A stretch of 64,000 bases of DNA from Palauibacter sp022826685 (GTDB taxonomy: Bacteria; Gemmatimonadota; Gemmatimonadetes; Palauibacterales; Palauibacteraceae): assembly GCF_965221685.1 (NCBI RefSeq), contig NZ_OZ244907.1; one strand, 5' to 3'. The first letter of the stretch is position 1. Every line of letters starts with the position of its first letter. Positions 1 through 8,894 of the stretch are shown here, one piece after another. The notes below the pieces were generated by a model that made no database searches, was not told where the DNA came from, and saw only the letters and a program-made list of their open reading frames with translations. The translations under genes and the position numbers were made by a program.

Positions 1-1
1 C

Positions 2-1228
2 GCGCACATCCGATCTCCCGGACGCGCCACCCTGGCGGGCTATCGGGCGACCGGCGGCTATTCCGGTCTGGAGAACGCCCTTCGCGGGGGGTCCGATGCG
101 CTCCTCGATGTCATCGATGCGAGCGGTCTGGCGGGGCGGGGCGGCGCCGGCTTTCCCACGGGGCGGAAGTGGCGGGCCGTGGCGGAGGCCGCGGGGGAGC
201 CGAAGACCATCGTCTGCAACGCCGACGAGGGGGAGCCGGGCTGCTTCAAGGACCGGGCGCTGATGGACTACGACCCGCACGCGGTGATCGAGGGGATGGT
301 CGCCGCCGGCTTCGCGACGGGAGCCACGCGCGGGTTCATTTACCTCCGTTACGAGTATCCGGACACGCTGCGCATCCTGGAGACGGCCCTGGAGGAGGCC
401 CGCGGCGCCGGGCTGCTGGGGCCGGACGCCTTCGGGCCCGGACGACCGTTCGACCTCTGGGTGCGCCGCGGCGCGGGCGCCTACATCTGCGGCGAGGAGA
501 CGTCCCTGCTCAACAGTCTCGAGGGCAAGCACCCGTTTCCGCGCAACCGGCCGCCCTTCCCGGTGACGCATGGGTACGAGGACCTTCCCACCGTCGTGAA
601 CAACGTCGAAACGCTGGCTTCCGTGCCCCATATCCTCGTGCACGGCGCCGACTGGTATCGGGATCTCGGGGTCGGGGACCACGCGGGCACGAAGGTGATT
701 TCGCTCTCCGGGGACGTCGCTCGCCCCGGCAACTACGAAGTGCCCATGGGCTTCCCCCTGATGACGCTGATCGACGACTGGGCCGGCGGCGTACCGCACG
801 GGCGGAAGATCCAGGCGGTGACGATGGCGGGGCTCTCGGGCGGCTTCCTGGCGGGAGATGATCTCGCCGTCACGCTGGACGAGCCCGACATCCGCTCGAA
901 GGGGTCGTTCCTGGGCGCGGGCGGCATCATGGTCTTCGACGACTCCCGGGACATGATCGAGGTCGCCCATTCCGCGATGGAGTTCTTTGCCGAGGAATCG
1001 TGCGGCAAGTGTTTCCCCTGCCGCATCGGCACGCAGCGCCTCACCGAGCGCCTGCACGGCGAGGGCCCGCTCGAGATCGGCGCCTGGATCGACGAGGTGC
1101 ATGACCTCGGCGACACGATGATGCAGACGAGCGCGTGCGGACTCGGGCAGGCCGCTCCCCTCATCACCGAGAGCCTCATTCGCTACTTCCCCGATCGCAT
1201 CTCCAGGCACGTCGCCGGGTCCGTCTAA
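2..1228 (+). CDS. NAD/FMN-binding flavoprotein of NuoF/FdsB type (5' partial)
   Basis: This is the C-terminal part of a diaphorase subunit that passes electrons between NAD(H) and iron-sulfur clusters through FMN. The reading frame is already open at base 2, so the true start lies before the window. The sequence shows the FMN-site motif GRGGAGFPTGRKW near the left edge, the NADH-site motif GAGAYICGEETSLL, and a C-terminal [4Fe-4S] motif ESCGKCFPCRIGTQR with a fourth cysteine in SACGLGQ. Respiratory complex I NuoF has the same architecture. The next gene on the same strand, about 110 bp on, is a formate dehydrogenase catalytic subunit. It is therefore more likely the beta subunit of a soluble NAD-dependent formate dehydrogenase (FdsB-like) than part of complex I. 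The subunit role is inferred from this context; the family assignment is secure. Confidence 0.88.
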   Translation, partial: AHIRSPGRATLAGYRATGGYSGLENALRGGSDALLDVIDASGLAGRGGAGFPTGRKWRAVAEAAGEPKTIVCNADEGEPGCFKDRALMDYDPHAVIEGMVAAGFATGATRGFIYLRYEYPDTLRILETALEEARGAGLLGPDAFGPGRPFDLWVRRGAGAYICGEETSLLNSLEGKHPFPRNRPPFPVTHGYEDLPTVVNNVETLASVPHILVHGADWYRDLGVGDHAGTKVISLSGDVARPGNYEVPMGFPLMTLIDDWAGGVPHGRKIQAVTMAGLSGGFLAGDDLAVTLDEPDIRSKGSFLGAGGIMVFDDSRDMIEVAHSAMEFFAEESCGKCFPCRIGTQRLTERLHGEGPLEIGAWIDEVHDLGDTMMQTSACGLGQAAPLITESLIRYFPDRISRHVAGSV

Positions 1229-1344
1229 CAGCAGATTCCCGGACGGGGGACGAGGGCCGGATTTGTCGTGGCGGGCGCGATACGTCATTTTAGTCGGCCC
1301 GGCAGTTTCCAGCGGCGCAACGCCCCGGGCCTCCGGAGGTGGGT

Positions 1345-4068
1345 TTGAGCGACAACTCGGGTAACGGCGCAGGCTTCGATTTCGAGATCACGCTCGACGG
1401 CGCGAAGGTGGGCGTCCGTCGGGGCGAGAGCCTTTACGAGGTCTCCGAGCGGCACCGCAAGGAGATCCCGACGCTGTGCTACGATCCACGCCTGGAAGCC
1501 TTCGGTGCCTGCCGCCTCTGCATCGTTGAACTCGAGGGCGCCCGCAACCCCGTCGCCTCCTGCACCACGCGGGCGGAGCCCGGGATGCGGATGACGACCC
1601 GCTCGGCGCGGCTCGACATGCACCGCCGGGTGCTCATGGAGATGCTCGCCTCCGAGAACCGCGACACGGACGTCGATCCGCTTTCCGGATACGCCTCGCA
1701 GGAGATGGCGGTGCTGCTCGACCGCTACGACGCCCGGACGGGCCGTTTCGCCGGGGCCAGGTCCGGCCGCAGCCGGCCCGACGACGACAACCCCTTCATC
1801 CTCCGCGACTACGATAACTGCATCTCCTGCTATCGCTGCGTGCGCGTCTGCGCCGAACAGGAGGGCGACTACGCGATCTCGATCATGAATCGCGGGTTCG
1901 ACACGCAGATCACGACGGAGTTCGAGGGCCTGCTGGGGGACTCCGCCTGCACGTTCTGCGGGCAGTGCATACAGACGTGCCCGACCGGCGCGCTCGCGGA
2001 CATCAAGGCGCTCGCGAACGCCGACGTGCCGGGGGAGACCGAGAAGACGCGCACCGTGTGTCCCTACTGCGGCGTCGGGTGCTCCGTCGACCTGCTGTCC
2101 CGCGGGGATACGCTGATCGGCGTCCAGCCGGCGATGGACGGGCCCGCCAACGAGGGCGCGCTCTGCGTCAAGGGACAATTCGCCTTCGACTTCGTGCAGC
2201 ACCCCGACCGGCTCGCCTATCCGATGGTGCGGGGCGAGGACGGCGAACTCCACGAGACCGACTGGGACACGGCCCTCGACCGCGCGGCGGCGGGTTTCAC
2301 GGCGGCCGTGGAGAATCACGGCAGGCATTCCGTGTACGGCGTCGCCTCCGGACGTGCGCCGCACGAGGCGGCCTACATGATGCAGCGGTTCATCCGAGGC
2401 GCGTTCGGTACGAACCAGATTGACAACTGCAGCCGTGCTTGACACGCCCCCACGGTCGCCGGTCTGGCGGCCTCAATCGGACGGGGGGCGATGTCGAACC
2501 CACTCGCGGACATGGACAAGCCCGATGTGATCTTCTGCATCGGGACCAACATGACCGAGTGCCATCCCGTCGCGGCCACCCGCATCAAGCGCGCGGTGGC
2601 GCGGGGCGCCAAGCTCATCGTCGCCGATCCGAGGCGGATCGCGCTGGCCGAGATGGCAGACATCTACCTCCCGCTGAGGGTGGGATCCGACGTCGCGCTC
2701 CTGCTCGGCATGGCCCACGTGATCGCACGCGAGGGACTGCTGGACGACGACTTCGTGGCCGACCGCACGACGGAGGGCCGGGACTTCATGGAGCACGTCC
2801 TGGAATACCCGCCGGAATGGGCCGAGTCCATCACCGGGGTGGACGCGAAGCTTATCGCGGAGGCGGCGCGCTGGTACGCGAAGGCCGAACGCGGAGCCAT
2901 CTACTACACGCTCGGGATCACGGAGCACATCTGCGGCGTCGACAACGTGCAGAGCCTCTGCAATCTCGCCCTCATGACCGGGAACGTCGGCCGCGAGGGG
3001 ACCGGCATCAATCCGATGCGCGGCCAGAACAACATCCAGGGCGCGGGAGACAGCGGGGCGCTGCCGAACAACTATCCCGGCTTCCAGGACGTACTCGACC
3101 CGGTGTACCAGGCGAAGTTCGCCGAGGCGTACGGCCGGGAAGTGGACCTGGAACTGGGGCCCACGAAGGTCACGGCGCTCGACATGTGCGGCGACCGGAT
3201 CCGCGCCATGATCATCAATGGCGAGAACACCGTCGTCACGGACCCCGACCGGGAGCATTGCGAGCATGCGCTCGGGAGTCTCGACCATCTCGTCGTGATC
3301 GACATCTTCCTCACCGAGACGGCGCAGTTGGCCGACGTCGTCCTCCCGGCCACCGCCTGGGCGGAGACGGACGGCGTCTGTTCGAATACGGAGCGGCGCG
3401 TGCAGCGTCTGCGGAAGGCGGTCGATCCGCCGGGCGAGGCGAAGCCCGACTGGTGGTGCGTGTCCCGTATCGCGCAGCGCATGGGGCTGGAGGGTTTCGA
3501 GTTCGAGTCGGCGAAGGAGGTGTTCAACGAACTCTGCTCGCTCTCACCGATCTACGCCGGCCTGGATTGGGATCTCATCGCGGACGGCGAGTACCACTGG
3601 CCGGTGCCGGAGCCGGGCCATCCCGGCACGCCCATCCTTCACAAGGGCGAGTTCGAGAACGGGCGCGGCATCTTCCAGTTGATCCGATACCGGGACCCGG
3701 CCGAGACGATCTCGGACGAATACCCGATCTGGCTTACGACGGGGCGCCGACTGCCGGCCTATCACACGAGAACGCAGACGGGGCGTGCCGCGGGGATCGA
3801 GTACCTGTTGTCCGAAGAGAGTCTCGAGATGCACCCGTCCGACGTGTCGAAATGGGGTCTCGAGGACGGGGGCTGGGCGATGATGTCGAGCCCGCGCGGC
3901 CAGGTACGGATCAAGGTCGAGGCCAACGACCGGTCCCCGCCCGGAACCGTCTTTGCCTCGTTCAGCTTCAACGACGTGCCGGTGAACTTCCTGACCGGCG
4001 GCGGCTACGACCCGATCACGCACACGGCGGAACTGAAGGTCTGTCCCGTGAGGGTCGAGCCCGTCTAG
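1345..4068 (+). CDS. fdhA: Selenocysteine-containing formate dehydrogenase, catalytic (alpha) subunit
   Basis: This Mo/W-bis-MGD enzyme oxidises formate to CO2. The frame is open from 1345 to 4068 except for one TGA at 2440-2442. The flanking residues NCSRA-(TGA)-HAPTVAGLAAS align with the formate dehydrogenase active site, where Sec or Cys sits before HxP, so the TGA is read as Sec366. Treating it as a stop would give two truncated genes (to 2442, and from 2491). Domains in order: 2Fe-2S ferredoxin (Cys45, 56, 59, 73); two [4Fe-4S] sites (Cys159/162/165/169 and 202/205/208/212); MopB [4Fe-4S] (Cys239/242/246/274); molybdopterin domains; and a dinucleotide-binding C-terminal domain. The His-Cys3 cluster usual between the ferredoxin domains is not visible. 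The TTG at 1345 is preferred because GGAGG lies 5 bp upstream; GTG 1339 overlaps that site. The gene ends in a CTAG shared with the convergent neighbour. Confidence 0.9.
2443..2490 (+). promoter_or_regulatory. Bacterial SECIS element for UGA recoding
   Basis: A hairpin starts directly after the in-frame TGA. The lower stem pairs 2445-2451 (CGCCCCC) with 2484-2490 (GGGGGCG). The upper stem pairs 2454-2460 (GGTCGCC) with 2466-2472 (GGCGGCC) and closes a five-base loop GGTCT. The loop sequence and its distance of about 18 bases from the UGA match the E. coli fdhF SECIS, whose apical G-U is contacted by SelB. The pairing is read directly from the sequence; recoding activity is inferred. Confidence 0.88.
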
Positions 4069-6110
4069 TTCGCCCGGCGCTCTCCCTGGCGCACGGCCCC
4101 CCGGCTCCACGCCTGGTCTCCGTACGCGACGATCCGTCCCTCGATCGCCGAGGCCACGCACGTCAGCGGACTCGCCAGGTATACCTGCCCCGGACCGCTG
4201 CGGCCGGGGAAGTTCCGATTGATCGAACTGATCGTGACCTGCTCCGCCGTCGTCGACACCCCGGGCCCGGCGTTGATGCACGCTCCGCAGCCGGGAGCGA
4301 GGACGTCGAATCCCGCATCCCTGAGCGCCTGGTCGTGGCCCTGTTCCCGGCTCCACGCCTCCACGTCGATTGAACCGTACTGGGCATAGGCCCGGACGGA
4401 GGCGGGCACCCGCTTCCCCGCCGCCACCGCTTCCCGCGCCACCCCGGCATACATCTCGAAGTCCGCCCGCTTCGCCCCCGTGCAGGACCCGACGAACACC
4501 GTATCGAGGCTCACGTCTCCTTCGAGGGCCGAGATGGGCAGGCCGTTCCCGGGATCGCCGGGCGTCGCGACCATCGGTTCGACGCCGCTTGCGTCCATCT
4601 CGATCGTCGCCGCGTAGTCCGCCCCCGCGTCGCTGTACAGTCCGTCGCACAGCGCCCGAACCTCCGCCGCCGGCACGCCACGCCGCCCGGCGATCCAGGC
4701 CACCGCCTTCTCGTCCGGGGCGATGACGCCAGTGAAGCCCCCGACCTCGGCCGCCATGTTCGTCAGCGTCGCGCGCTCGTCGATCGACAGAGCCTCGACG
4801 GCCTCCCCCGTGAACTCGATGATGCGGCCGATCGCCTCACCGCTTTTGACGGTCGGGTGACGCAGCAGTTCGAGGATGAGGTCCTTCGCCACGACGCCGG
4901 GTGGCGGCTCGCCCGTGATGTTGACCCGGATCGACTCGGGCACTTCCAGCCGGACGTCGCGAGTCGCCCAGGCGTTGACGATCGCGGACGTCCCCACCCC
5001 GAAGGCGACGCATCCCAGCGCGCCCGAATGCGGGGTGTGCGAATCGCTGCCGATGATGATCTGACCGGGGAGCGCGTAGCGGTCCTGCACCATGATGTGG
5101 CAGATCCCCTCGCTCCCGGTGCGGTCGGGCAGTTCGCCGTGCAGGCGCACGCCCTTCGCGGCGGCGAACTCCCGCTGGCGGTCGTGCAGCGCGTGGGCCG
5201 CGTCGAGCAGGCCGGCCGCCTTCCTCTCCTCCGTAATGACTTCGTCGAGGAACGCGAGGTGGTCCCGGAAAAAGACGATGGACTCGGTGTGGTTCAGCCC
5301 CGCGTCGCCCGCGAAATCCTCCCAGAACGTCGACGCCATGGGGGTCACGTACTCGTGGGAGAAGCGAAGATCGGCCCGCAGGAAGCCGGTGTCGCCCGGT
5401 TTCACGGCGGGAACGCCCAGCGCGCCGGAGGCCGCGTCGGTGACCCAGTGCCGGGCGATGATCTTTTCCGCAATCGTCTGGGGACGGTCCGCCGGGGCCG
5501 TGACGCCGGGGAGCGCGACGAGTCCCTTCAGCCTCGCCACGGCGTAGTCGAGCAATCCGCCGTACTCGATGATGTCGCGCTGAATGCGTCCCGCGTCTCC
5601 GATGAACGCGTCGAGCGGGATCTCCTCGCCGTGCCGGATCTTCTCGATCAGGGAGAAATCCGTCGATGCGAGGAGGCCGATGTTCGCGCAATTCTCCCCG
5701 TAGATGCGCTCGATGTTCTCTCCGATGACGACGCGGAGTCCCGCGGCGCGCTCGGCATAGGGCGAAGCCTCCCGGCTGGACCCTTTTCCGCGCCTCTTCC
5801 CGGACACCGAGCACACGAAGCCGCCCTTCCGGATGTCGTTGCGGCCGATCGGGCGCTCGTCGCCGCAAAGGAGGCCGACGTACGGGTATTCCCCCAGCTT
5901 CTCGTCGAAGTGGTAGCAGACCCAGCCCGGCGTGATCTCATCGGTCGAGATGTCGTCGCGCAGGGGGATCGAGGGGTCCCATTCGAGGTCCTCCCCCGCG
6001 AGTTGCCGGCGGATGAGGTCCGGGTCTTCGGTAAGGAAGAGGATCCGCCCCTGGAGGCGCACGGTCGGTGGACGCTTGGCCACTTCGGTTTCGAGCAGAT
6101 GTTCCAGCAT
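4065..6110 (-). CDS. Aconitase-family hydratase with N-terminal swivel domain
   Basis: This is a 681-residue dehydratase of the aconitase/isopropylmalate isomerase superfamily. It uses a [4Fe-4S] cluster to interconvert hydroxy-di/tricarboxylates. The swivel domain comes first, with the GxGSSRE motif at residues 110-114. The three-domain catalytic part follows, with GSDSHTPHSGALGC and cluster ligands Cys543 (GSCTGAK) and Cys608/Cys611 (GCGAC). This order is permuted relative to classical AcnA, where the swivel is C-terminal, and it occurs in a recognised subgroup of aconitase-like proteins. Substrate cannot be fixed from sequence: aconitase, 2-methylcitrate-type or homoaconitase-like activity are all possible. 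The gene is convergent with fdhA; the two stop codons overlap in a CTAG. No partner gene lies beside it, so it is probably transcribed alone. Confidence 0.85.
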   Translation of the reverse strand: MLEHLLETEVAKRPPTVRLQGRILFLTEDPDLIRRQLAGEDLEWDPSIPLRDDISTDEITPGWVCYHFDEKLGEYPYVGLLCGDERPIGRNDIRKGGFVCSVSGKRRGKGSSREASPYAERAAGLRVVIGENIERIYGENCANIGLLASTDFSLIEKIRHGEEIPLDAFIGDAGRIQRDIIEYGGLLDYAVARLKGLVALPGVTAPADRPQTIAEKIIARHWVTDAASGALGVPAVKPGDTGFLRADLRFSHEYVTPMASTFWEDFAGDAGLNHTESIVFFRDHLAFLDEVITEERKAAGLLDAAHALHDRQREFAAAKGVRLHGELPDRTGSEGICHIMVQDRYALPGQIIIGSDSHTPHSGALGCVAFGVGTSAIVNAWATRDVRLEVPESIRVNITGEPPPGVVAKDLILELLRHPTVKSGEAIGRIIEFTGEAVEALSIDERATLTNMAAEVGGFTGVIAPDEKAVAWIAGRRGVPAAEVRALCDGLYSDAGADYAATIEMDASGVEPMVATPGDPGNGLPISALEGDVSLDTVFVGSCTGAKRADFEMYAGVAREAVAAGKRVPASVRAYAQYGSIDVEAWSREQGHDQALRDAGFDVLAPGCGACINAGPGVSTTAEQVTISSINRNFPGRSGPGQVYLASPLTCVASAIEGRIVAYGDQAWSRGAVRQGERRAN

Positions 6111-6301
6111 GTCGTACTCCGTCCCGGCCAGAAGATCGGGATGAAGGTGGTCACCGTCGCGAGTATCCGTTTGACGCCCGAATCATGATATTGGTCCGGT
6201 ATCCGAGAACAGCGTGAGGGGCGGGCACCAATACGATGTCGAACGTCATCGGTGGGATGTTCAGGTGATGCGCGCCGCGGCGCCAGCCGGGAGGTGAAGT
6301 G

Positions 6302-7213
6302 ATGCCTCGGATCCTCGTCGCCGGTGGGACGGGCTTCCTCGGACGCGCCTTTGTCCGGAGGCTGCACCGTCGCGGGGCGCAGGTTGCCGTGCTGACCCGA
6401 AACCCCGCCGGAGCGGCGAGGCTCGGGCTCCCGGCGGAATACGTCGAGGGAGACGTCCGTCGGCACGGCGGGCTCGCGTCGGCGATGCACGCCGTGGACG
6501 CAGCCATCCTCTCCGTTCAGTTCCCGGGCTATCCCGTGGAGTCGCCCGCGCGCGGCCGGACGTTCATGGAGGTCGACGCCCTGGGCACCGCCGCCCTGGT
6601 CGAGGCTGCGGTGGAGGCGGGCGTACGCAAACTCGTCTACCTGTCCGGGGTCGGTGCCGATCCGGGCTCTGCCCGCGTCTGGTATCGCGCAAAGGGGCTG
6701 GCGGAGGCCTCCGTGCGCGAGTCGGGCCTGGACCACGTCATCGTCCGACCCTCATGGGTCTACGGCCCCGAAGACCGGAGCCTGAATCGCTTCATCGCGC
6801 TCATTCGCGGGATTCCATTCGTTTTTCCCCAGCTGGGGGACGGAGCGGGGCGGATCACCCCGATCCATGTGGATGACCTGGCGGACCTCGTGTGCGAGGC
6901 GACGCTGGGTTCGGCGGGAGACGGACTCACGCTGGAGGCCGGCGGACCGGATGTCATGTCGCTGGACGATGTCGTTCGGACGGCCATGGCGATACTCGGG
7001 CGGCGCCGGACGATTCTCCACATCCCGACGAGTCTCGTAAAGCTCGCGGCGGCGTGTGCGGCCCTTCTCCCCGGCCAGATCCTTTCGCCCGATGCCGTGG
7101 ACTTCGTGACCCAGGATGGGATCGCGGATTCAGACCTGGCCCGACGTCGTTTTCCGGCGTTTCAGCCACGCGACTTGGCGACGGGATTGGCGGAGTACGT
7201 CTCGCGCGCCTGA
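6302..7213 (+). CDS. NAD(P)-binding NmrA/epimerase-like (atypical SDR) protein
   Basis: This is a roughly 303-residue Rossmann-fold protein. The N-terminal motif GGTGFLG near residue 8 is the nucleotide-binding loop of extended and atypical short-chain dehydrogenases. The middle carries YLSGVGAD and a WYRAKG segment in place of the usual YxxxK catalytic pair. This resembles NmrA-like and complex-I NDUFA9-like proteins more than true sugar epimerases. A hydrophobic stretch near the C terminus (LVKLAAACAALLPG) may touch the membrane. ATG 6302 is chosen over GTG 6299 because GGGAGG sits about 6 bp upstream of it. The gene stands alone between the aconitase and the outer-membrane gene. The physiological substrate is unknown. 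Confidence 0.75.
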   Translation: MPRILVAGGTGFLGRAFVRRLHRRGAQVAVLTRNPAGAARLGLPAEYVEGDVRRHGGLASAMHAVDAAILSVQFPGYPVESPARGRTFMEVDALGTAALVEAAVEAGVRKLVYLSGVGADPGSARVWYRAKGLAEASVRESGLDHVIVRPSWVYGPEDRSLNRFIALIRGIPFVFPQLGDGAGRITPIHVDDLADLVCEATLGSAGDGLTLEAGGPDVMSLDDVVRTAMAILGRRRTILHIPTSLVKLAAACAALLPGQILSPDAVDFVTQDGIADSDLARRRFPAFQPRDLATGLAEYVSRA

Positions 7214-7297
7214 ACCGCGGATCTTTGTGTGTCCGCGAGCCTGATCGGCCCCCCTGGAACGAGGCTTCGGCACGCACCGGAGCACGCGCCGCCGTGC

Positions 7298-7327
7298 TTG
7301 CATGTTATTCGACATCGGGCTTAGCTT
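7298..7327 (+). promoter_or_regulatory. Candidate promoter for the outer-membrane protein operon
   Basis: TTGCAT (7298-7303) and TAGCTT (7322-7327) are separated by 18 bp. The same TAGCTT -10 recurs before exbB and the sigma factor gene. It would give an untranslated leader of about 120 bases before the gene at 7458. Apart from this promoter, the 244-bp gap holds only a short GC hairpin just after the upstream stop codon. Confidence 0.5.
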
Positions 7328-7457
7328 GGATTGATTTTTCCGGCGACATCGGAGGCCGGGTGCCGCTGGTCGCAGTTGGATGTTCGTGCTTGGTTTGCGT
7401 GGCGAATCAGACAGCCCGCGCGTTCCTCGGCGGCCTCACAACTCGCAGGAGGTCGAT

Positions 7458-8129
7458 ATGAAGGATGTGTTCAGAAAGCTGGTGTTGGCGGTTGGCGCAA
7501 TGGCTGCGTTCGCTTTTCTGCCGATCCGGGCCGAAGCCCAGAGTCCCTACTCTCCGATGTTCTGGTCCTTCGAGGGCGGAGTCGGGCTGGCCATCCCGAT
7601 GGGCGAGCTCGCCGATGCCGCCGAGTCGGGTCCCTCGTTCTCGGGCGCGGCATCCTACTTCCTGCGCCCGCGTATGGCGCTGCGGGTCGAGGGGGCTCTG
7701 GACATGCTCGGTACGAAGGGGGCGATCGACCCGAACTTTCAAATTCTGCACGTGACGGGCGGGATCGAGTATCATCTCGCGGATCCGATGGGAAGCACTA
7801 CCCTGGCGGTCGATTTCGGCCTGGGCGTCTCGACGCTCGACTCGGACGCGTTCCTGCTGCGAAACCATCCGCGTCCGGGACTCCATACGGTGGCCCTGGT
7901 GAACGGGTCGTATTTTTCCGGCAACGCCGGAATCAAGGCGGGGCTCAACTTCGCTCGCCATGCGGATACGGGAGTCCCGATGGTCACGCTCTTCGCGCAG
8001 GCCGACATCCGCTACGTCATGACGGACGAGGAAGAGACGCACGTGTATGGCGAACTCAACCACGTGCACGGGTTCAGCTCCATGATGGAGATCCCGTTCT
8101 CGGTTGGCCTCCGGGTCAACTTCCCCTGA
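7458..8129 (+). CDS. Secreted outer-membrane beta-barrel protein, uncharacterised
   Basis: This protein of about 223 residues begins with a clear Sec signal peptide (charged MKDVFRK, hydrophobic core, cleavage expected after AEA near residue 26). Alternating hydrophobic and polar strands with many glycines follow, as in small eight-stranded barrels of the OmpA/OprF-like porin class. The ATG at 7458 is chosen because AGGAGG lies 5 bp upstream and the signal peptide starts there; the longer open frame lacks both. An OmpA-like lipoprotein follows 26 bp downstream and a strong terminator comes after it, so the two form an envelope operon. I recognise no specific family, and no enzymatic motif is visible. 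Confidence 0.75.
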   Translation: MKDVFRKLVLAVGAMAAFAFLPIRAEAQSPYSPMFWSFEGGVGLAIPMGELADAAESGPSFSGAASYFLRPRMALRVEGALDMLGTKGAIDPNFQILHVTGGIEYHLADPMGSTTLAVDFGLGVSTLDSDAFLLRNHPRPGLHTVALVNGSYFSGNAGIKAGLNFARHADTGVPMVTLFAQADIRYVMTDEEETHVYGELNHVHGFSSMMEIPFSVGLRVNFP

Positions 8130-8155
8130 GTCGAGAAAAGAAGGAGTAGGTCAGG

Positions 8156-8794
8156 ATGCGCCAGAACAGGGTGTGGGTGCCGATGGTTGTGGTGGCTCTA
8201 GCGTTCCTGTCCACGGGCTGCATGCAGCTCGTGCGCCAGTGGGAACTCGATCGCGTGATGGAGCCCGTAGACGGGCAGCTCGCCGATCACGAGGCCCGCA
8301 TCGCCGCGAATACGGCCGCGGTGGAGGCGCTTCAGGGCAACATAGAGGAGCTGCGGAGCCAGCTTGATCGTCTGCAGCAGGAGTTCGGAGGACACGTAAG
8401 CGACGACGACATGCACGGGGCCGGACTGGCGGTGGCCCTTCCGGTGCACTTCGACTTCAACAGTTCCGAGGTGCGTGCGGTCGACCGCCCGATTCTGGAC
8501 GCGTTCGCGGCGGCGATTCAGGGGTCCTACCCGCAGGCCCGAGTCACCGTGGAAGGCTCTGCCGACTCCGCCGGATCCGAAGCGTACAACATGACGTTGT
8601 CCCGGGAGCGGGCGGAGAGCGTGAGGGACTATCTCGTGCAGACCGCGGGGATGAACGCCGACAACATCAGCATCGCGGCGATGGGTGAGTCGCGCCTGGT
8701 AAACCAGGACACCGGGGTCGACGATCGCCAGAACGGGATCGAGAACCGGCGCGCGACGTTCGTCGTCGAGTGGGCCGGATCAGGTTCGGATTAG
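8156..8794 (+). CDS. OmpA-domain (Pal-like) outer-membrane lipoprotein
   Basis: This is a 212-residue lipoprotein that probably ties the outer membrane to peptidoglycan. The N terminus is a type II signal peptide with lipobox LSTGC (Cys22). A predicted coiled coil follows (about residues 30-80, heptad-like repeats with ANTAAVEALQ). The C-terminal OmpA/Pal domain (about 95-210) shows VHFDFNSSEV, the VEGSADSAGSEAYNMTLSRERAESV peptidoglycan-binding region, and a final ENRRATFVV. Coiled coil plus OmpA domain resembles Pal and some MotB-like or OmpA-like lipoproteins. No tol genes are nearby. It is the second gene of a two-gene operon that ends at the terminator 34 bp downstream. Confidence 0.87.
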   Translation: MRQNRVWVPMVVVALAFLSTGCMQLVRQWELDRVMEPVDGQLADHEARIAANTAAVEALQGNIEELRSQLDRLQQEFGGHVSDDDMHGAGLAVALPVHFDFNSSEVRAVDRPILDAFAAAIQGSYPQARVTVEGSADSAGSEAYNMTLSRERAESVRDYLVQTAGMNADNISIAAMGESRLVNQDTGVDDRQNGIENRRATFVVEWAGSGSD

Positions 8795-8827
8795 CTGAGT
8801 TGCACTTGATGGCCAGGTTGGAGTCAG

Positions 8828-8858
8828 GCTCCCGGGTCTCGGCCCGGGAGCTTTTTTT
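8828..8858 (+). terminator. Rho-independent terminator after the OmpA-like gene
   Basis: A 9-bp perfect stem, GCTCCCGGG / CCCGGGAGC, closes a six-base loop TCTCGG and is followed by seven T. It ends the two-gene envelope operon before ygfZ. Confidence 0.93.
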
Positions 8859-8894
8859 GCCGCATCGCCCGATTCGGCGGGCCGCGTCGATCTG

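Noticed and set aside
1339..2442. Two separate truncated formate dehydrogenase genes or a pseudogene
   Set aside because: The frame is unbroken on both sides of the TGA, the TGA sits at the Sec position, and a SECIS hairpin follows.
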